Part shown: piece by piece, positions 45,567 through 52,705 of the stretch
Layout: each line of letters begins with the position of its first letter
Position numbering within the stretch: position 1 is the stretch's first letter
NCBI GenBank assembly: GCA_944322945.1
Contig: CALUQN010000007.1
Span: 1 to 64,000 of the forward strand
Direction: 5' to 3'
Origin: Candidatus Gastranaerophilales bacterium
Lineage (GTDB): Bacteria > Cyanobacteriota > Vampirovibrionia > Gastranaerophilales > Gastranaerophilaceae
Length of the DNA: 64,000 bases
Position numbers and translations under genes: made by a program
Notes under the pieces: model-generated
What the model was told of the DNA's origin: nothing
What the model saw: only the letters and a program-made list of their open reading frames with translations
Databases searched by the model: none

Positions 45567-45854
45567 ATGGACAAAGGATTAACAGTAAATTTAAGAATTT
45601 CGCCTAATTCTTCCAAGAATGAAATAGTAAAAACCGAGGAAGGTATAGTAAAGGTCAAAATCACAGCGCAGCCTATTGACGGCAAAGCTAATAAGGCGCT
45701 TGTTGAATTTCTTTCAAAAACTTTTAAAATCCCTAAAACTTCAATTGTAATCGTGCGGGGTGAAACATCAAAAGACAAGACAATCCGTTTTATAACCGCT
45801 GATAAAGAGAAGATTCAATCCATAAAAGAGATTTTCGGAATAATTGACGGATAA
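45567..45854 (+). CDS. DUF167/YggU-family protein
   Basis: 95 residues from the ATG at 45567. The pattern LRISPNSSKNEIV...VKITAQPIDGKANKALVEFLSK and VIVRGETSKDKTIRF is that of the small YggU (DUF167) family. The structure is known for members, but the role is not. It is transcribed away from rel on the opposite strand and appears to be a single gene. Confidence 0.9.
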   Translation: MDKGLTVNLRISPNSSKNEIVKTEEGIVKVKITAQPIDGKANKALVEFLSKTFKIPKTSIVIVRGETSKDKTIRFITADKEKIQSIKEIFGIIDG

Positions 45855-45909
45855 ATTACCCGCACTTTTTGGATTTATATAGCAAAATCCGCAATTTTTT
45901 CGAAACCAA

Positions 45910-45974
45910 GTCATACTGAGCGTTTGTGAAGTATCTCAATAATAGATTCTTCGGGCTGAAGCTCTCAGAATGAC
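45910..45974. repeat. Dispersed palindromic intergenic repeat
   Basis: Outer arms GTCATACTGAG (45910-45920) and CTCAGAATGAC (45964-45974) match with one mismatch; inner arms GAAGTATCT and AGATTCTTC also pair with one mismatch. This is the pattern of a widespread intergenic palindrome (TCATTCTGAG...CTCAGAATGA). A partial copy (GTCATTCTGA) lies near 41473-41482 between the DUF2339 and kinase genes. The rest of 45855-46040 shows nothing else. Confidence 0.6.
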
Positions 45975-46047
45975 GAACTTTTAATATCATCCGTGGAATT
46001 TGCTACATAAGTCTCCATATTTACCTATTGCTTTTTTTTAAATTTGT

Positions 46048-46056
46048 TGTTATTAT
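46048..46056 (+). promoter_or_regulatory. Promoter of the attenuator unit
   Basis: TGTTATTAT: TG plus TATTAT at 46051-46056, with TTGCTT 17 bases upstream (46028-46033). The transcript should start near 46063, about 15 bases before the leader peptide's Shine-Dalgarno. Confidence 0.55.
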
Positions 46057-46088
46057 TTTAGCAACAATAAAATTTTAAAGGATAAAAT

Positions 46089-46148
46089 ATGCTTTTAACA
46101 ACTGCAAAATTTCATCATATTCACCATAGCTTCCCTAAGGGGCTATAG
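46089..46148 (+). CDS. His-rich leader peptide of a transcription attenuator
   Basis: 19 residues (MLLTTAKFHHIHHSFPKGL) and TAG. An AAAGGA site is 6 bases before the ATG. Four of five consecutive codons are His (CAT CAT ATT CAC CAT, 46113-46127). The coding region overlaps the RNA segments that form the pause hairpin and the antiterminator. In known his leader peptides a ribosome held at scarce His-tRNA decides whether the terminator forms; the same logic fits here. The peptide itself is unlikely to have another function. Confidence 0.7.
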   Translation: MLLTTAKFHHIHHSFPKGL

Positions 46149-46230
46149 AATTGATGATGCGCAGTTTTAACAAATAATTCAATTCTTTTAATAAGTAGCC
46201 TCTTAGGGATTAAACATAAGAGGCTATTTT
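46100..46230 (+). promoter_or_regulatory. Transcription attenuator (pause hairpin, antiterminator, terminator)
   Basis: Segments 1 and 2: AACTGC/GCAGTT (46100-46105/46161-46166), CATCAT/ATGATG (46113-46118/46154-46159), ATAGC/GCTAT (46126-46130/46142-46146), CCC/GGG. Segment 3, TAGCCTCTTAGGG (46196-46208), can pair with CCCTAAGGGGCTA (46133-46145) with one G-T wobble. It can instead pair with TAAGAGGCTA (46217-46226) as a 10-bp terminator followed by TTTTATT. The two pairings exclude each other, as in classical amino-acid attenuators. Confidence 0.7.
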
Positions 46231-46256
46231 ATTGATGAATTGGAGGTTAAAAAATA

Positions 46257-47558
46257 ATGTCATTTGTAAATATAATTTCAGCTATCGGAAATAATAATTC
46301 TGTTTACCCCTTGCTTGTGCGTGACTGCGGGGTAGAAAACCCTATTAAAATCGCGCTTACGTATAAACAAAATATCGGCGAGTCGCCAAAAGTTGCCCGC
46401 TATGCAGTCAGAGAGCGTTCTATAGATGAATATTCAACTTCTGCGGTCTGGCTGGGCACGGTTCCGGCGGTTGAATATTGCGCTGACAAGTTTATTTCTA
46501 AAAAAGGTTATTCGCCTTTAATCAGTGCGCGTCTGTTTAAGGAAGACACCGTAAAAAATCCTGTTCAAGGGATAGAATTTAATATAAAAAAATTCGGTAA
46601 CTCCGCCTCCAAAGAAGTCCAAGATGCTGTAGCCGACCTTGTGAAAGCCAAAGAAAACAGGAAAGCTTTTGAAAATTTAATGTCAGGAAAATTCGTGGCT
46701 GCTGTCGCTATTCCTATGGCGCTGATTGGTTTTATAATCCCTAAATGTATATTTGCTATGTCACGCAAAATTTCTGAAAAAGAAAAAACACAAGCAAAAA
46801 ATGAATATTCGGATATATTCGGCAAATCAGATATTACGACTTTCGGACAAAAGAAAAATGTTGCATTCACAGGCTTTGCTTCTACTGTTGCCAATTTAAC
46901 TACACCTGACAAAATGGCGGCAATCGACGGCGGGTACGCTATCGGACGCGTCCTGACTGCCCGTCCGGGTTATGAACCGTTTGATATCGGTTTTAAAATG
47001 GCAGGGATGCTATATCTGAACTATGTTGCGCCTAAGCAGCTGGAAAAATTGTTCGACTTTACATCCGGAAAACTTTTTAAAAGCAACGTTAACCTTGACC
47101 CTAAATTGCTTAACAATAAAGAATTTGTAGATGATGTCAAAAACAAACGGTTTGATTTTCTTGAAAAAATGAACGGACGGCAAATGCTTGAATATATTGA
47201 CAACAATCCGTCAAGCCGGTTTACAAAGTATGCATCTATGTTCAAAAAAGTAACTATGCTAACTGATGAATACCGCGACCCGAGAGTTTTTGTTGATTTA
47301 AAAGAACTGGAGACCTTTGGCAAAAATATATTCTCATTTGCAAAAGACGGCTTGTCAGCTCCGAATTTAGAAAAATTTGCCAAGAAAGCGCTATGGGTAA
47401 AATCCTTTAATATTATCTCAAATGTTGTACTCAGCAGCTTCCTGCTTGCGTATGCTCTGCCGAAAACCCAGTTTGCACTCAGAGAACTCTTTACCGGCTC
47501 AAAACTGGAACCGGGACTTGCAAATATCGACGATAAAAAAGCCGCTATTAAAGTGTAA
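46257..47558 (+). CDS. Unknown membrane-associated protein under attenuation control
   Basis: 433 residues; I do not recognise a family. Hydrophobic stretches at about 143-165 and 383-403 could be membrane segments; there is no signal peptide. The middle (180-370) is mixed helical, with Lys and Phe-rich parts (KNVAFTGFASTVANL, FDIGFKMAGMLYLNY). Nothing in it suggests histidine synthesis, transport or tRNA charging. GGAGG is about 10 bases before the ATG. It is the only gene between the attenuator and a strong terminator, so it is the sole target of that control. Confidence 0.75.
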   Translation: MSFVNIISAIGNNNSVYPLLVRDCGVENPIKIALTYKQNIGESPKVARYAVRERSIDEYSTSAVWLGTVPAVEYCADKFISKKGYSPLISARLFKEDTVKNPVQGIEFNIKKFGNSASKEVQDAVADLVKAKENRKAFENLMSGKFVAAVAIPMALIGFIIPKCIFAMSRKISEKEKTQAKNEYSDIFGKSDITTFGQKKNVAFTGFASTVANLTTPDKMAAIDGGYAIGRVLTARPGYEPFDIGFKMAGMLYLNYVAPKQLEKLFDFTSGKLFKSNVNLDPKLLNNKEFVDDVKNKRFDFLEKMNGRQMLEYIDNNPSSRFTKYASMFKKVTMLTDEYRDPRVFVDLKELETFGKNIFSFAKDGLSAPNLEKFAKKALWVKSFNIISNVVLSSFLLAYALPKTQFALRELFTGSKLEPGLANIDDKKAAIKV

Positions 47559-47586
47559 ATGATAATTAAAAATAATTAACTTATTT

Positions 47587-47626
47587 AAAAGTCAAAGTAA
47601 ATCCATTTTTGCTTTGACTTTTTTTC
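47587..47626 (+). terminator. Intrinsic terminator of the 46257 gene
   Basis: AAAAGTCAAAG (47587-47597) and CTTTGACTTTT (47612-47622), followed by T to 47626. Confidence 0.85.
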
Positions 47627-47702
47627 AAAAATCATTAATTCATATAGAGGATACGGAAGAATACAATTGAAGGTAGAATAATTACAAAGGGTATTCAGGA
47701 AT

Positions 47703-48446
47703 ATGTTTTCACAATTTATACAAAAAATGTTATCATCCGGCGGACAGACAGCCGCAATGCAAAGAGCTATGCAGCTGAATAGCTACGTAAACAGTATGAC
47801 GGCAAAAGCAAACCCGGTACAGGCACCGAACAGCCCATACAACACAAACGGTGCAGCATCTATTGCCCCGCCGAACAGCAATGTCCAATCATTTGATAAG
47901 GTTTTACAATCTTATCAAAACGTAAATTTCGGCTCGCTGCTGCTTAATCCTGCGGCTAAAAAGGTTAACGCAAATATCGTAAATAACGCAGTTGAAAATG
48001 CGGTTAATAACGAGATTAAGCCTCAGTCTATTCCTGTCAACAACGTAAGCAACGCTAATATAAATTCAACAAAATCCCAAATTCTTGACGTGGTTTCTCA
48101 AATTTCTAAAAAACACGGTGTAGATGAAAATTTAATCAAAGCTGTAATCAAACAGGAATCAGGATTCAATCCTAAAGCTAAATCAAAAGTCGGAGCAATG
48201 GGCTTGATGCAATTAATGCCGGCAACAGCAAAAGGACTCGGAGTAAAAGACCCTTACAATATTGTCCAAAATGTTGACGGCGGAGTCCGATACCTCAAAT
48301 CTATGCTTGATAAATACAACGGCAACGTAATTCTCGCGCTTGCAGCATACAATGCAGGTCCCGGAGCTGTTGATAAATATGACGGGGTGCCGCCTTACAA
48401 AGAAACACAAAACTACGTTAAAAACATCCTGGCAAACTATTTGTAA
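47703..48446 (+). CDS. Lytic transglycosylase (SLT domain), possibly flagellar
   Basis: 247 residues. Residues 125-245 are an SLT domain: catalytic E152 in KQESGFNP, then [13 protein letters not shown] and [15 protein letters not shown]. It cleaves peptidoglycan glycan strands to form 1,6-anhydro ends. The first 120 residues are low-complexity Asn, Ala, Pro and Gln without a signal peptide, which recalls flagellum-associated transglycosylases exported by the flagellar system. Only weak ribosome binding bases precede the ATG. It stands alone between the attenuated gene and the mlaD unit. Confidence 0.87.
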   Translation: MFSQFIQKMLSSGGQTAAMQRAMQLNSYVNSMTAKANPVQAPNSPYNTNGAASIAPPNSNVQSFDKVLQSYQNVNFGSLLLNPAAKKVNANIVNNAVENAVNNEIKPQSIPVNNVSNANINSTKSQILDVVSQISKKHGVDENLIKAVIKQESGFNPKAKSKVGAMGLMQLMPATAKGLGVKDPYNIVQNVDGGVRYLKSMLDKYNGNVILALAAYNAGPGAVDKYDGVPPYKETQNYVKNILANYL

Positions 48447-48490
48447 TATAAATTTTCCAATCAAGCTTTTACTGGGAGAATGTTAAAAAC

Positions 48491-48519
48491 TTTACATTAT
48501 TTTTTATTTTCTGTAATAT
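48491..48519 (+). promoter_or_regulatory. mlaD-lpxK promoter
   Basis: TTTACA (48491-48496), 17-bp spacer, TAATAT (48514-48519), followed by a leader with AGGGGAAA before the ATG at 48553. Confidence 0.55.
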
Positions 48520-48552
48520 TAAAAAGTAATACTGTAATCAGGGGAAAAACTA

Positions 48553-49911
48553 ATGAAATTCTCATCGTCTTTTAAGGTTGGACTATTGACTCTAATATCG
48601 CTCAGCTTGCTGATTGTAGTGATTTTGAGAGTTAAAGGACGTTCATTTTCTTCCGCAGACAGGATAGAAATCCAATTTAAAGACGTAAACGGCATGAGAC
48701 CAGGCGCCGGTGTGCAGATGATGGGGCTGAAAGTCGGGCAGGTAGAAGATATCACACCTGTTATTGATGGTGAAGACAACCACGTTAATGTAAAATTTGT
48801 AATTACAAACCCTGATATTACTATCCCGACAGCTTCTATGTTTTCAATCCAACAGTCAGGCTTAATCGGGGAACTTTTCCTTGAAATTACGCCGCCTGTG
48901 ACAAGAACTATTTATATCCCGATGCTGGATAAAAACGTTCTCTATCAGGACGATCCGGTTGAAATGAAACTTGATGATAAATATTACGACGTCGGCAAAA
49001 TAAAAAACATTGAAGTTCTCTCTAAAGACGCCGTACCTTACAATTTTAAAGAATACATCACAACAAACAGCGCATACAAAGTTGATTATGTAGTAAATCT
49101 TCCTGGGCTTATTTTGCCGGAATTTATGAAAGGTAAAACTGTTTCCGATGACGGGGTTAAAAAGTTAAGAATTTCAACTCTTGATGATGTGACTCTGCCT
49201 TATCCAAAACAGGATTCACCCTATACAATAATAGAGCCTATGCGTATAGCTGACTTTATGGATTGGCAATACAGAGCGGCTGAATCACTGACTGAAACAA
49301 ACCGAAAAATAAATGAACTACTCTCTGACGATGTTATCTCAGACCTGAAAAATTCGGTCAGCAATATTAACAGCCTGACAACCCAAACAACAAAAACAAT
49401 GACAAAAGTTGACGCATTGCTCGATTCTTCAAGAGAAGATTTAGATAAGCTTATGGCTATGATGGAAAAAGCAACCAATGATTTCTCTGAAATTTCTGCA
49501 AACATCAACAACATAATCGGCGACAAAGAGTTTAAAGAAAATCTCAAATCGACAACAAAATCAATTGAGCAGCTTTCTGATAACTTAAATACAATTATGG
49601 GTAACGGCAATGCTGAGGCTTTTGCAGAAGATTTGAAAGTTATCTCGCATAATGTAAATGAAATCAGCACCTACGTTAATTCTCTAACGAAAGATGACCA
49701 GCTGAAAAAGGATTTGACTAATACCGTTGCTAACATCAATAAGGCAATGTCTGATATTTCAACGAGCTTGGCGGCTGTGAATAAACTCGGCCCGGATCAA
49801 AGAACAGAACTGGAAAAAATTATTGAAAATACGGAAGTCACCACGTGCAATCTGAGAAAATTCTCCGAAAAATTGAACAAACGCTTCCTGTTATTCAGAT
49901 TAATGTTTTAA
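48553..49911 (+). CDS. mlaD: MCE/MlaD-family lipid transport protein
   Basis: 452 residues. An N-terminal membrane anchor (about 8-25) leads to an MCE domain (about 36-120; VNGMRPGAGVQMMGLKVGQVEDI and QSGLIGELFLEITPP). The rest is long and helical (about 250-430: many Asn, Leu, Ser and Lys heptads), forming the tunnel or needle extension seen in longer MCE proteins. It moves phospholipids between membranes with an ABC transporter; mlaE and mlaF are not in the window. lpxK follows 10 bases later. Confidence 0.9.
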   Translation: MKFSSSFKVGLLTLISLSLLIVVILRVKGRSFSSADRIEIQFKDVNGMRPGAGVQMMGLKVGQVEDITPVIDGEDNHVNVKFVITNPDITIPTASMFSIQQSGLIGELFLEITPPVTRTIYIPMLDKNVLYQDDPVEMKLDDKYYDVGKIKNIEVLSKDAVPYNFKEYITTNSAYKVDYVVNLPGLILPEFMKGKTVSDDGVKKLRISTLDDVTLPYPKQDSPYTIIEPMRIADFMDWQYRAAESLTETNRKINELLSDDVISDLKNSVSNINSLTTQTTKTMTKVDALLDSSREDLDKLMAMMEKATNDFSEISANINNIIGDKEFKENLKSTTKSIEQLSDNLNTIMGNGNAEAFAEDLKVISHNVNEISTYVNSLTKDDQLKKDLTNTVANINKAMSDISTSLAAVNKLGPDQRTELEKIIENTEVTTCNLRKFSEKLNKRFLLFRLMF

Positions 49912-49921
49912 TTGACAAGTT

Positions 49922-50938
49922 ATGAAAAAACTTAAAACCGAAATAACAAAAATTCACTACGACAAAAATGCTAAAGGACTTTTGTTTAATGCCCTGAAAT
50001 TTTGTTCAATATTTTACGGATTAGGGAGCAGGTTAAAAAATTTTCTCTATGATAAAGCTATAATAAAGCCTAAAAAAGTTGATGCGTATGTAATTTCTGT
50101 CGGAAATCTTACCACGGGCGGCGTCGGCAAAACTCCTGTTGTTGCGGAAATCGCAAAATATTTAATACAAAAAGGCGAAAAAACTGCAATCGTATCACGC
50201 GGCTACGGCGGCAGACTTTCCAACAAAAATATTAACGTAATTTCAAATGGTAGTGAAATTTTCCACACCGCGGAAGATGCCGGCGACGAACCGTTCTGGC
50301 TCGCCCAAAACACAAACGCAATAGTTATTACATCAAAAAACAGAATTGCGGCATCAGAATATGCCATAAAAAATTTCGGCGTTACAAAAATAATACTTGA
50401 CGACGGGTTTCAACACAGAAAGCTGCATCGCGATTTGGATATCGTGCTTGTTGACAGTGAAAAAGTTCTGGGGAATGAAAATCTTCTGCCGGCAGGCCCG
50501 CTGCGCGAGGGGACAGAAGCTTTTTCGAGAATGAACAGGCTTGTTATAGTAAGTAAAAATACTGACCACACACGAGCCGAAAAGCTGACTAAAATTATGG
50601 GGAAAAAATTGAATGTGCCGGCATTTCTGTGCAAAGCTGAGCCTGATGAGGTTTATAACATAAAAACAGGCAAAGAACTTCCTAAAGGCTCAAAAGCCTC
50701 TGCAATGTGTGCAATAGGGCAGCCTGAGCAGTTTTATGCTTTTTTAAAAGACTATGATATTGCAGACAAAATAACTTTTGACGACCACCATCAGTATACA
50801 AAAGATGAAATCCGTGCAATAAGCGGCAATATAATCACAACAGAAAAAGATGCCGTAAAATTAAAACCGCTCGGATTTGATAATATCTACACACTCCGGC
50901 TCAAAACGATTTTGGATACAGAACACTTGTTATCATAG
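49922..50938 (+). CDS. lpxK: Tetraacyldisaccharide 4'-kinase
   Basis: 338 residues. It phosphorylates the 4' position of the lipid A precursor at the inner membrane. The P-loop GNLTTGGVGKTP is at 61-72, followed by SRGYGGRL and GDEPFWLA, then LDDGFQHRKLHRDLDIVLVD. An N-terminal helix (20-45) could associate with the membrane. Its presence shows that the organism makes lipid A. There is no Shine-Dalgarno, so it probably depends on coupling with mlaD. Confidence 0.95.
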   Translation: MKKLKTEITKIHYDKNAKGLLFNALKFCSIFYGLGSRLKNFLYDKAIIKPKKVDAYVISVGNLTTGGVGKTPVVAEIAKYLIQKGEKTAIVSRGYGGRLSNKNINVISNGSEIFHTAEDAGDEPFWLAQNTNAIVITSKNRIAASEYAIKNFGVTKIILDDGFQHRKLHRDLDIVLVDSEKVLGNENLLPAGPLREGTEAFSRMNRLVIVSKNTDHTRAEKLTKIMGKKLNVPAFLCKAEPDEVYNIKTGKELPKGSKASAMCAIGQPEQFYAFLKDYDIADKITFDDHHQYTKDEIRAISGNIITTEKDAVKLKPLGFDNIYTLRLKTILDTEHLLS

Positions 50939-50952
50939 GTTTTGCAGACATC

Positions 50953-50979
50953 AAAAAAAAGACCCCTGGTATCGGGGTC
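50953..50979 (-). terminator. Hairpin with T run facing the minus strand
   Basis: GACCCC (50961-50966) and GGGGTC (50974-50979) with a 7-base loop. The eight A at 50953-50960 become a T run only on the minus strand, where no gene ends here. On the plus strand it would be a hairpin after lpxK without a T run. Confidence 0.5.
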
Positions 50980-51133
50980 AAGGTTGGTTATTTTGGTTAT
51001 GTTATAGTATTAATTATGTCAGTAAGGTTTTCTTGATTATTCTCTTTGTACTGTTATAATTCCCCTGAATATTTTGTTTTGCCATTTTAGCGCAAAAACT
51101 TTACAAAACTTTATAATCCTTTTTTCAGGCTTC

Positions 51134-51142
51134 TGCTATCAT
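51134..51142 (+). promoter_or_regulatory. Extended -10 element, leaderless GTG start of the second YkgJ gene
   Basis: TGCTATCAT ends 6 bases before the GTG at 51149. No Shine-Dalgarno is present. Confidence 0.5.
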
Positions 51143-51148
51143 TTTATT

Positions 51149-51580
51149 GTGAAGTTTGATGATATCATTTTAAAAATCCGAAAATTTATACTTGCAAAAA
51201 TTTTGCGGCGTAAATATTACAGGACAGGCAAATGCAATGCCTGCGGAAAATGCTGTACCCAAATTTATGTAAAACACTACAAACACGTTATTCAGGACGA
51301 AAAAGAGTTTAAAAAATTACAGTTTATGCACAGGTTCTACACCTATCTGAAAGTTATCGGAAAAGACGATATCGGTCTGATTTTTGAGTGTCAAAACCTT
51401 GATAAAGAAACACATCGCTGCAAAATTCACAAGACTCGCCCCGGAATTTGCCGCCGGTACCCGCAGGAAGAATTATTTTCTATGGGCGGAGCTTTATCAG
51501 ATGACTGCGGATACAAAATGGAGCCTATTTACACGTTTGATGAAATTTTAGAGAAGGAGAAAAAACACCGCAAAAATTAA
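51149..51580 (+). CDS. Second YkgJ-family cysteine-cluster protein
   Basis: 143 residues from the GTG at 51149, the codon that directly follows an extended -10 element; codons upstream (to a TTG at 51074) give a poor N-terminus. CNACGKCC near residue 26 and CQNLDKETHRCKIHKTRPGICRRYP near 90-115 are the YkgJ-family clusters, likely a metal or Fe-S site. It resembles the protein at 3855-4523 in these motifs but is shorter. It overlaps the end of the convergent gene at 51577 by 4 bases. Confidence 0.78.
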   Translation: MKFDDIILKIRKFILAKILRRKYYRTGKCNACGKCCTQIYVKHYKHVIQDEKEFKKLQFMHRFYTYLKVIGKDDIGLIFECQNLDKETHRCKIHKTRPGICRRYPQEELFSMGGALSDDCGYKMEPIYTFDEILEKEKKHRKN

Positions 51581-52161
51581 TCAATTTTTGTTTCGACGTT
51601 GTTCAATTCAACAATGTCAAAAAAGTCTTCCAAATCTTCAGGTGTGGAGACTGTAGTATTTTTCCCTTTGGTAAGCACTATATTTGTTTCACCGACATTT
51701 CCCTGAACGCCGATACCATCAGCGGTTTTAAATTTAGGACCTGCCAGAATGGATGTATCAATATCGGGACGGTCACAGAGAACTTCACCCAGTTCATTTA
51801 CTGCTTTGATTGTTTTTCCGTTATCGTGTTTGTAGTTGCTTCCGCCGATAATCCAGGCTGTTAATTTTTCTGTCGTATTTTTTTGAAGGTCTTCAATCTT
51901 TCTGCAGATATCGTCAGCTACTTTTTCTATTTGTGCTAACACAGGAAATTTTTTCATAAATCCTTCGCGTTCATTACGGACAATTACAACAAGGTCGTCA
52001 GGTTCCGGCATTGTCAAAAACGGTTTATTTATTGAAAGACTGTTATCCGCAAAAGCTTTTGTAATTACGCGTCTGGTATTTTCACTTTTTTGCACAAATT
52101 GGTTATAAATATCGCCTGATATAAATAAATTACTTTTACCTTGGAATGAAACATCTGCCAT
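51577..52161 (-). CDS. Unknown cytosolic protein
   Basis: 194 residues with no signal, membrane segment or motif that I recognise. It opens MADVSFQGKSNLFISGDIYN, then has a helical middle (60-100) and a C-terminal half with short beta-like stretches (AWIIGGSNY, TNIVLTKGKN). AAAAGGAG lies 9 bases before the ATG, so translation is likely. It is a single gene, convergent with the YkgJ-like gene and divergent from the small secreted protein. Confidence 0.7.
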   Translation of the reverse strand: MADVSFQGKSNLFISGDIYNQFVQKSENTRRVITKAFADNSLSINKPFLTMPEPDDLVVIVRNEREGFMKKFPVLAQIEKVADDICRKIEDLQKNTTEKLTAWIIGGSNYKHDNGKTIKAVNELGEVLCDRPDIDTSILAGPKFKTADGIGVQGNVGETNIVLTKGKNTTVSTPEDLEDFFDIVELNNVETKID

Positions 52162-52229
52162 AGTTAAGGAACTCCTTTTCGTTTTGAGATTAAAAAAATA
52201 CGTAAAAAAAATTTTTTGCTATTAAATTT

Positions 52230-52255
52230 ATACTTTTTTCCGATGAAAAAAGTAT
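52230..52255. repeat. Perfect 11-bp inverted repeat
   Basis: ATACTTTTTTC (52230-52240), loop CGAT, GAAAAAAGTAT (52245-52255), 50 bases before the small secreted protein. It may be an operator or a leader hairpin. Confidence 0.5.
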
Positions 52256-52305
52256 TTGGTCAGGTCATGCTGTAAATAGCCGGAAAACAGAAAGGGAAGA
52301 AAATT

Positions 52306-52602
52306 ATGAAAAAGTGTATTGTTGTATTAATTTTATTATGTCTGCATCAGCCTATTTTTGCTGCTTGCGCCATAGAAGCGGGAATGTGTAAAGCCGGGAT
52401 ACGAGGCTTTGAGCCGCTCAATGAGCGTCTGTTACCGAATAAACTGAACGAATTACAAGATCCTGTAAAGCTTCCGAATATTAATACCCCGGATGATATC
52501 AGGTATAATCTTGATGAGCCGCAGCAGAATGCAGGCGCCGTTAATAATGAGCCTTACAATTCAAACTGTCAATTCGGTACCTGTCTGGGAGAGCCGGAAT
52601 AG
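52306..52602 (+). CDS. Small secreted cysteine-containing protein
   Basis: 98 residues. Residues 1-20 are a signal peptide (MKKCIVVLILLCLHQPIFAA). The mature part starts at C21 and has C27, C88 and C93, enough for two disulfides. FAAC could be a weak lipobox, so a lipoprotein is possible. The body is rich in Asn, Pro and Leu and has no known domain. GGGAAG precedes the ATG. The metalloprotease-like gene follows 103 bases later on the same strand. Confidence 0.65.
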   Translation: MKKCIVVLILLCLHQPIFAACAIEAGMCKAGIRGFEPLNERLLPNKLNELQDPVKLPNINTPDDIRYNLDEPQQNAGAVNNEPYNSNCQFGTCLGEPE

Positions 52603-52651
52603 CCTTTGTAAAGTTATATAAATCATTTTAAACGGAAAAGTTAAAGAATTT

Positions 52652-52696
52652 CTCCTGTTGTACCGATATAAATAACATATCAGGTACCAACAGGAG
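52652..52696 (+). promoter_or_regulatory. 18-bp hairpin that buries the ribosome binding site of the 52706 gene
   Basis: CTCCTGTTG-TACC-GATAT (52652-52669) pairs with ATATC (52677-52681), GGTA (52683-52686) and CAACAGGAG (52688-52696), with single bulged bases at 52682 and 52687 and a 7-base loop. The AGGAG Shine-Dalgarno is fully inside the 3' arm. It has the form of an RNA thermometer, a riboswitch expression platform or a protein-binding translational operator. Confidence 0.65.
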
Positions 52697-52705
52697 AAGT
52701 AGAAA

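Noticed and set aside
46089-46230. T-box riboswitch instead of a peptide attenuator
   Set aside because: No AGGGUGGNACCGCG-type T-box sequence or specifier stem is present, while a Shine-Dalgarno, start, His codons and stop are.
51074-51148. TTG start at 51074 for the second YkgJ-like gene
   Set aside because: The added 25 residues lack family similarity and cover the promoter element; GTG at 51149 fits better.
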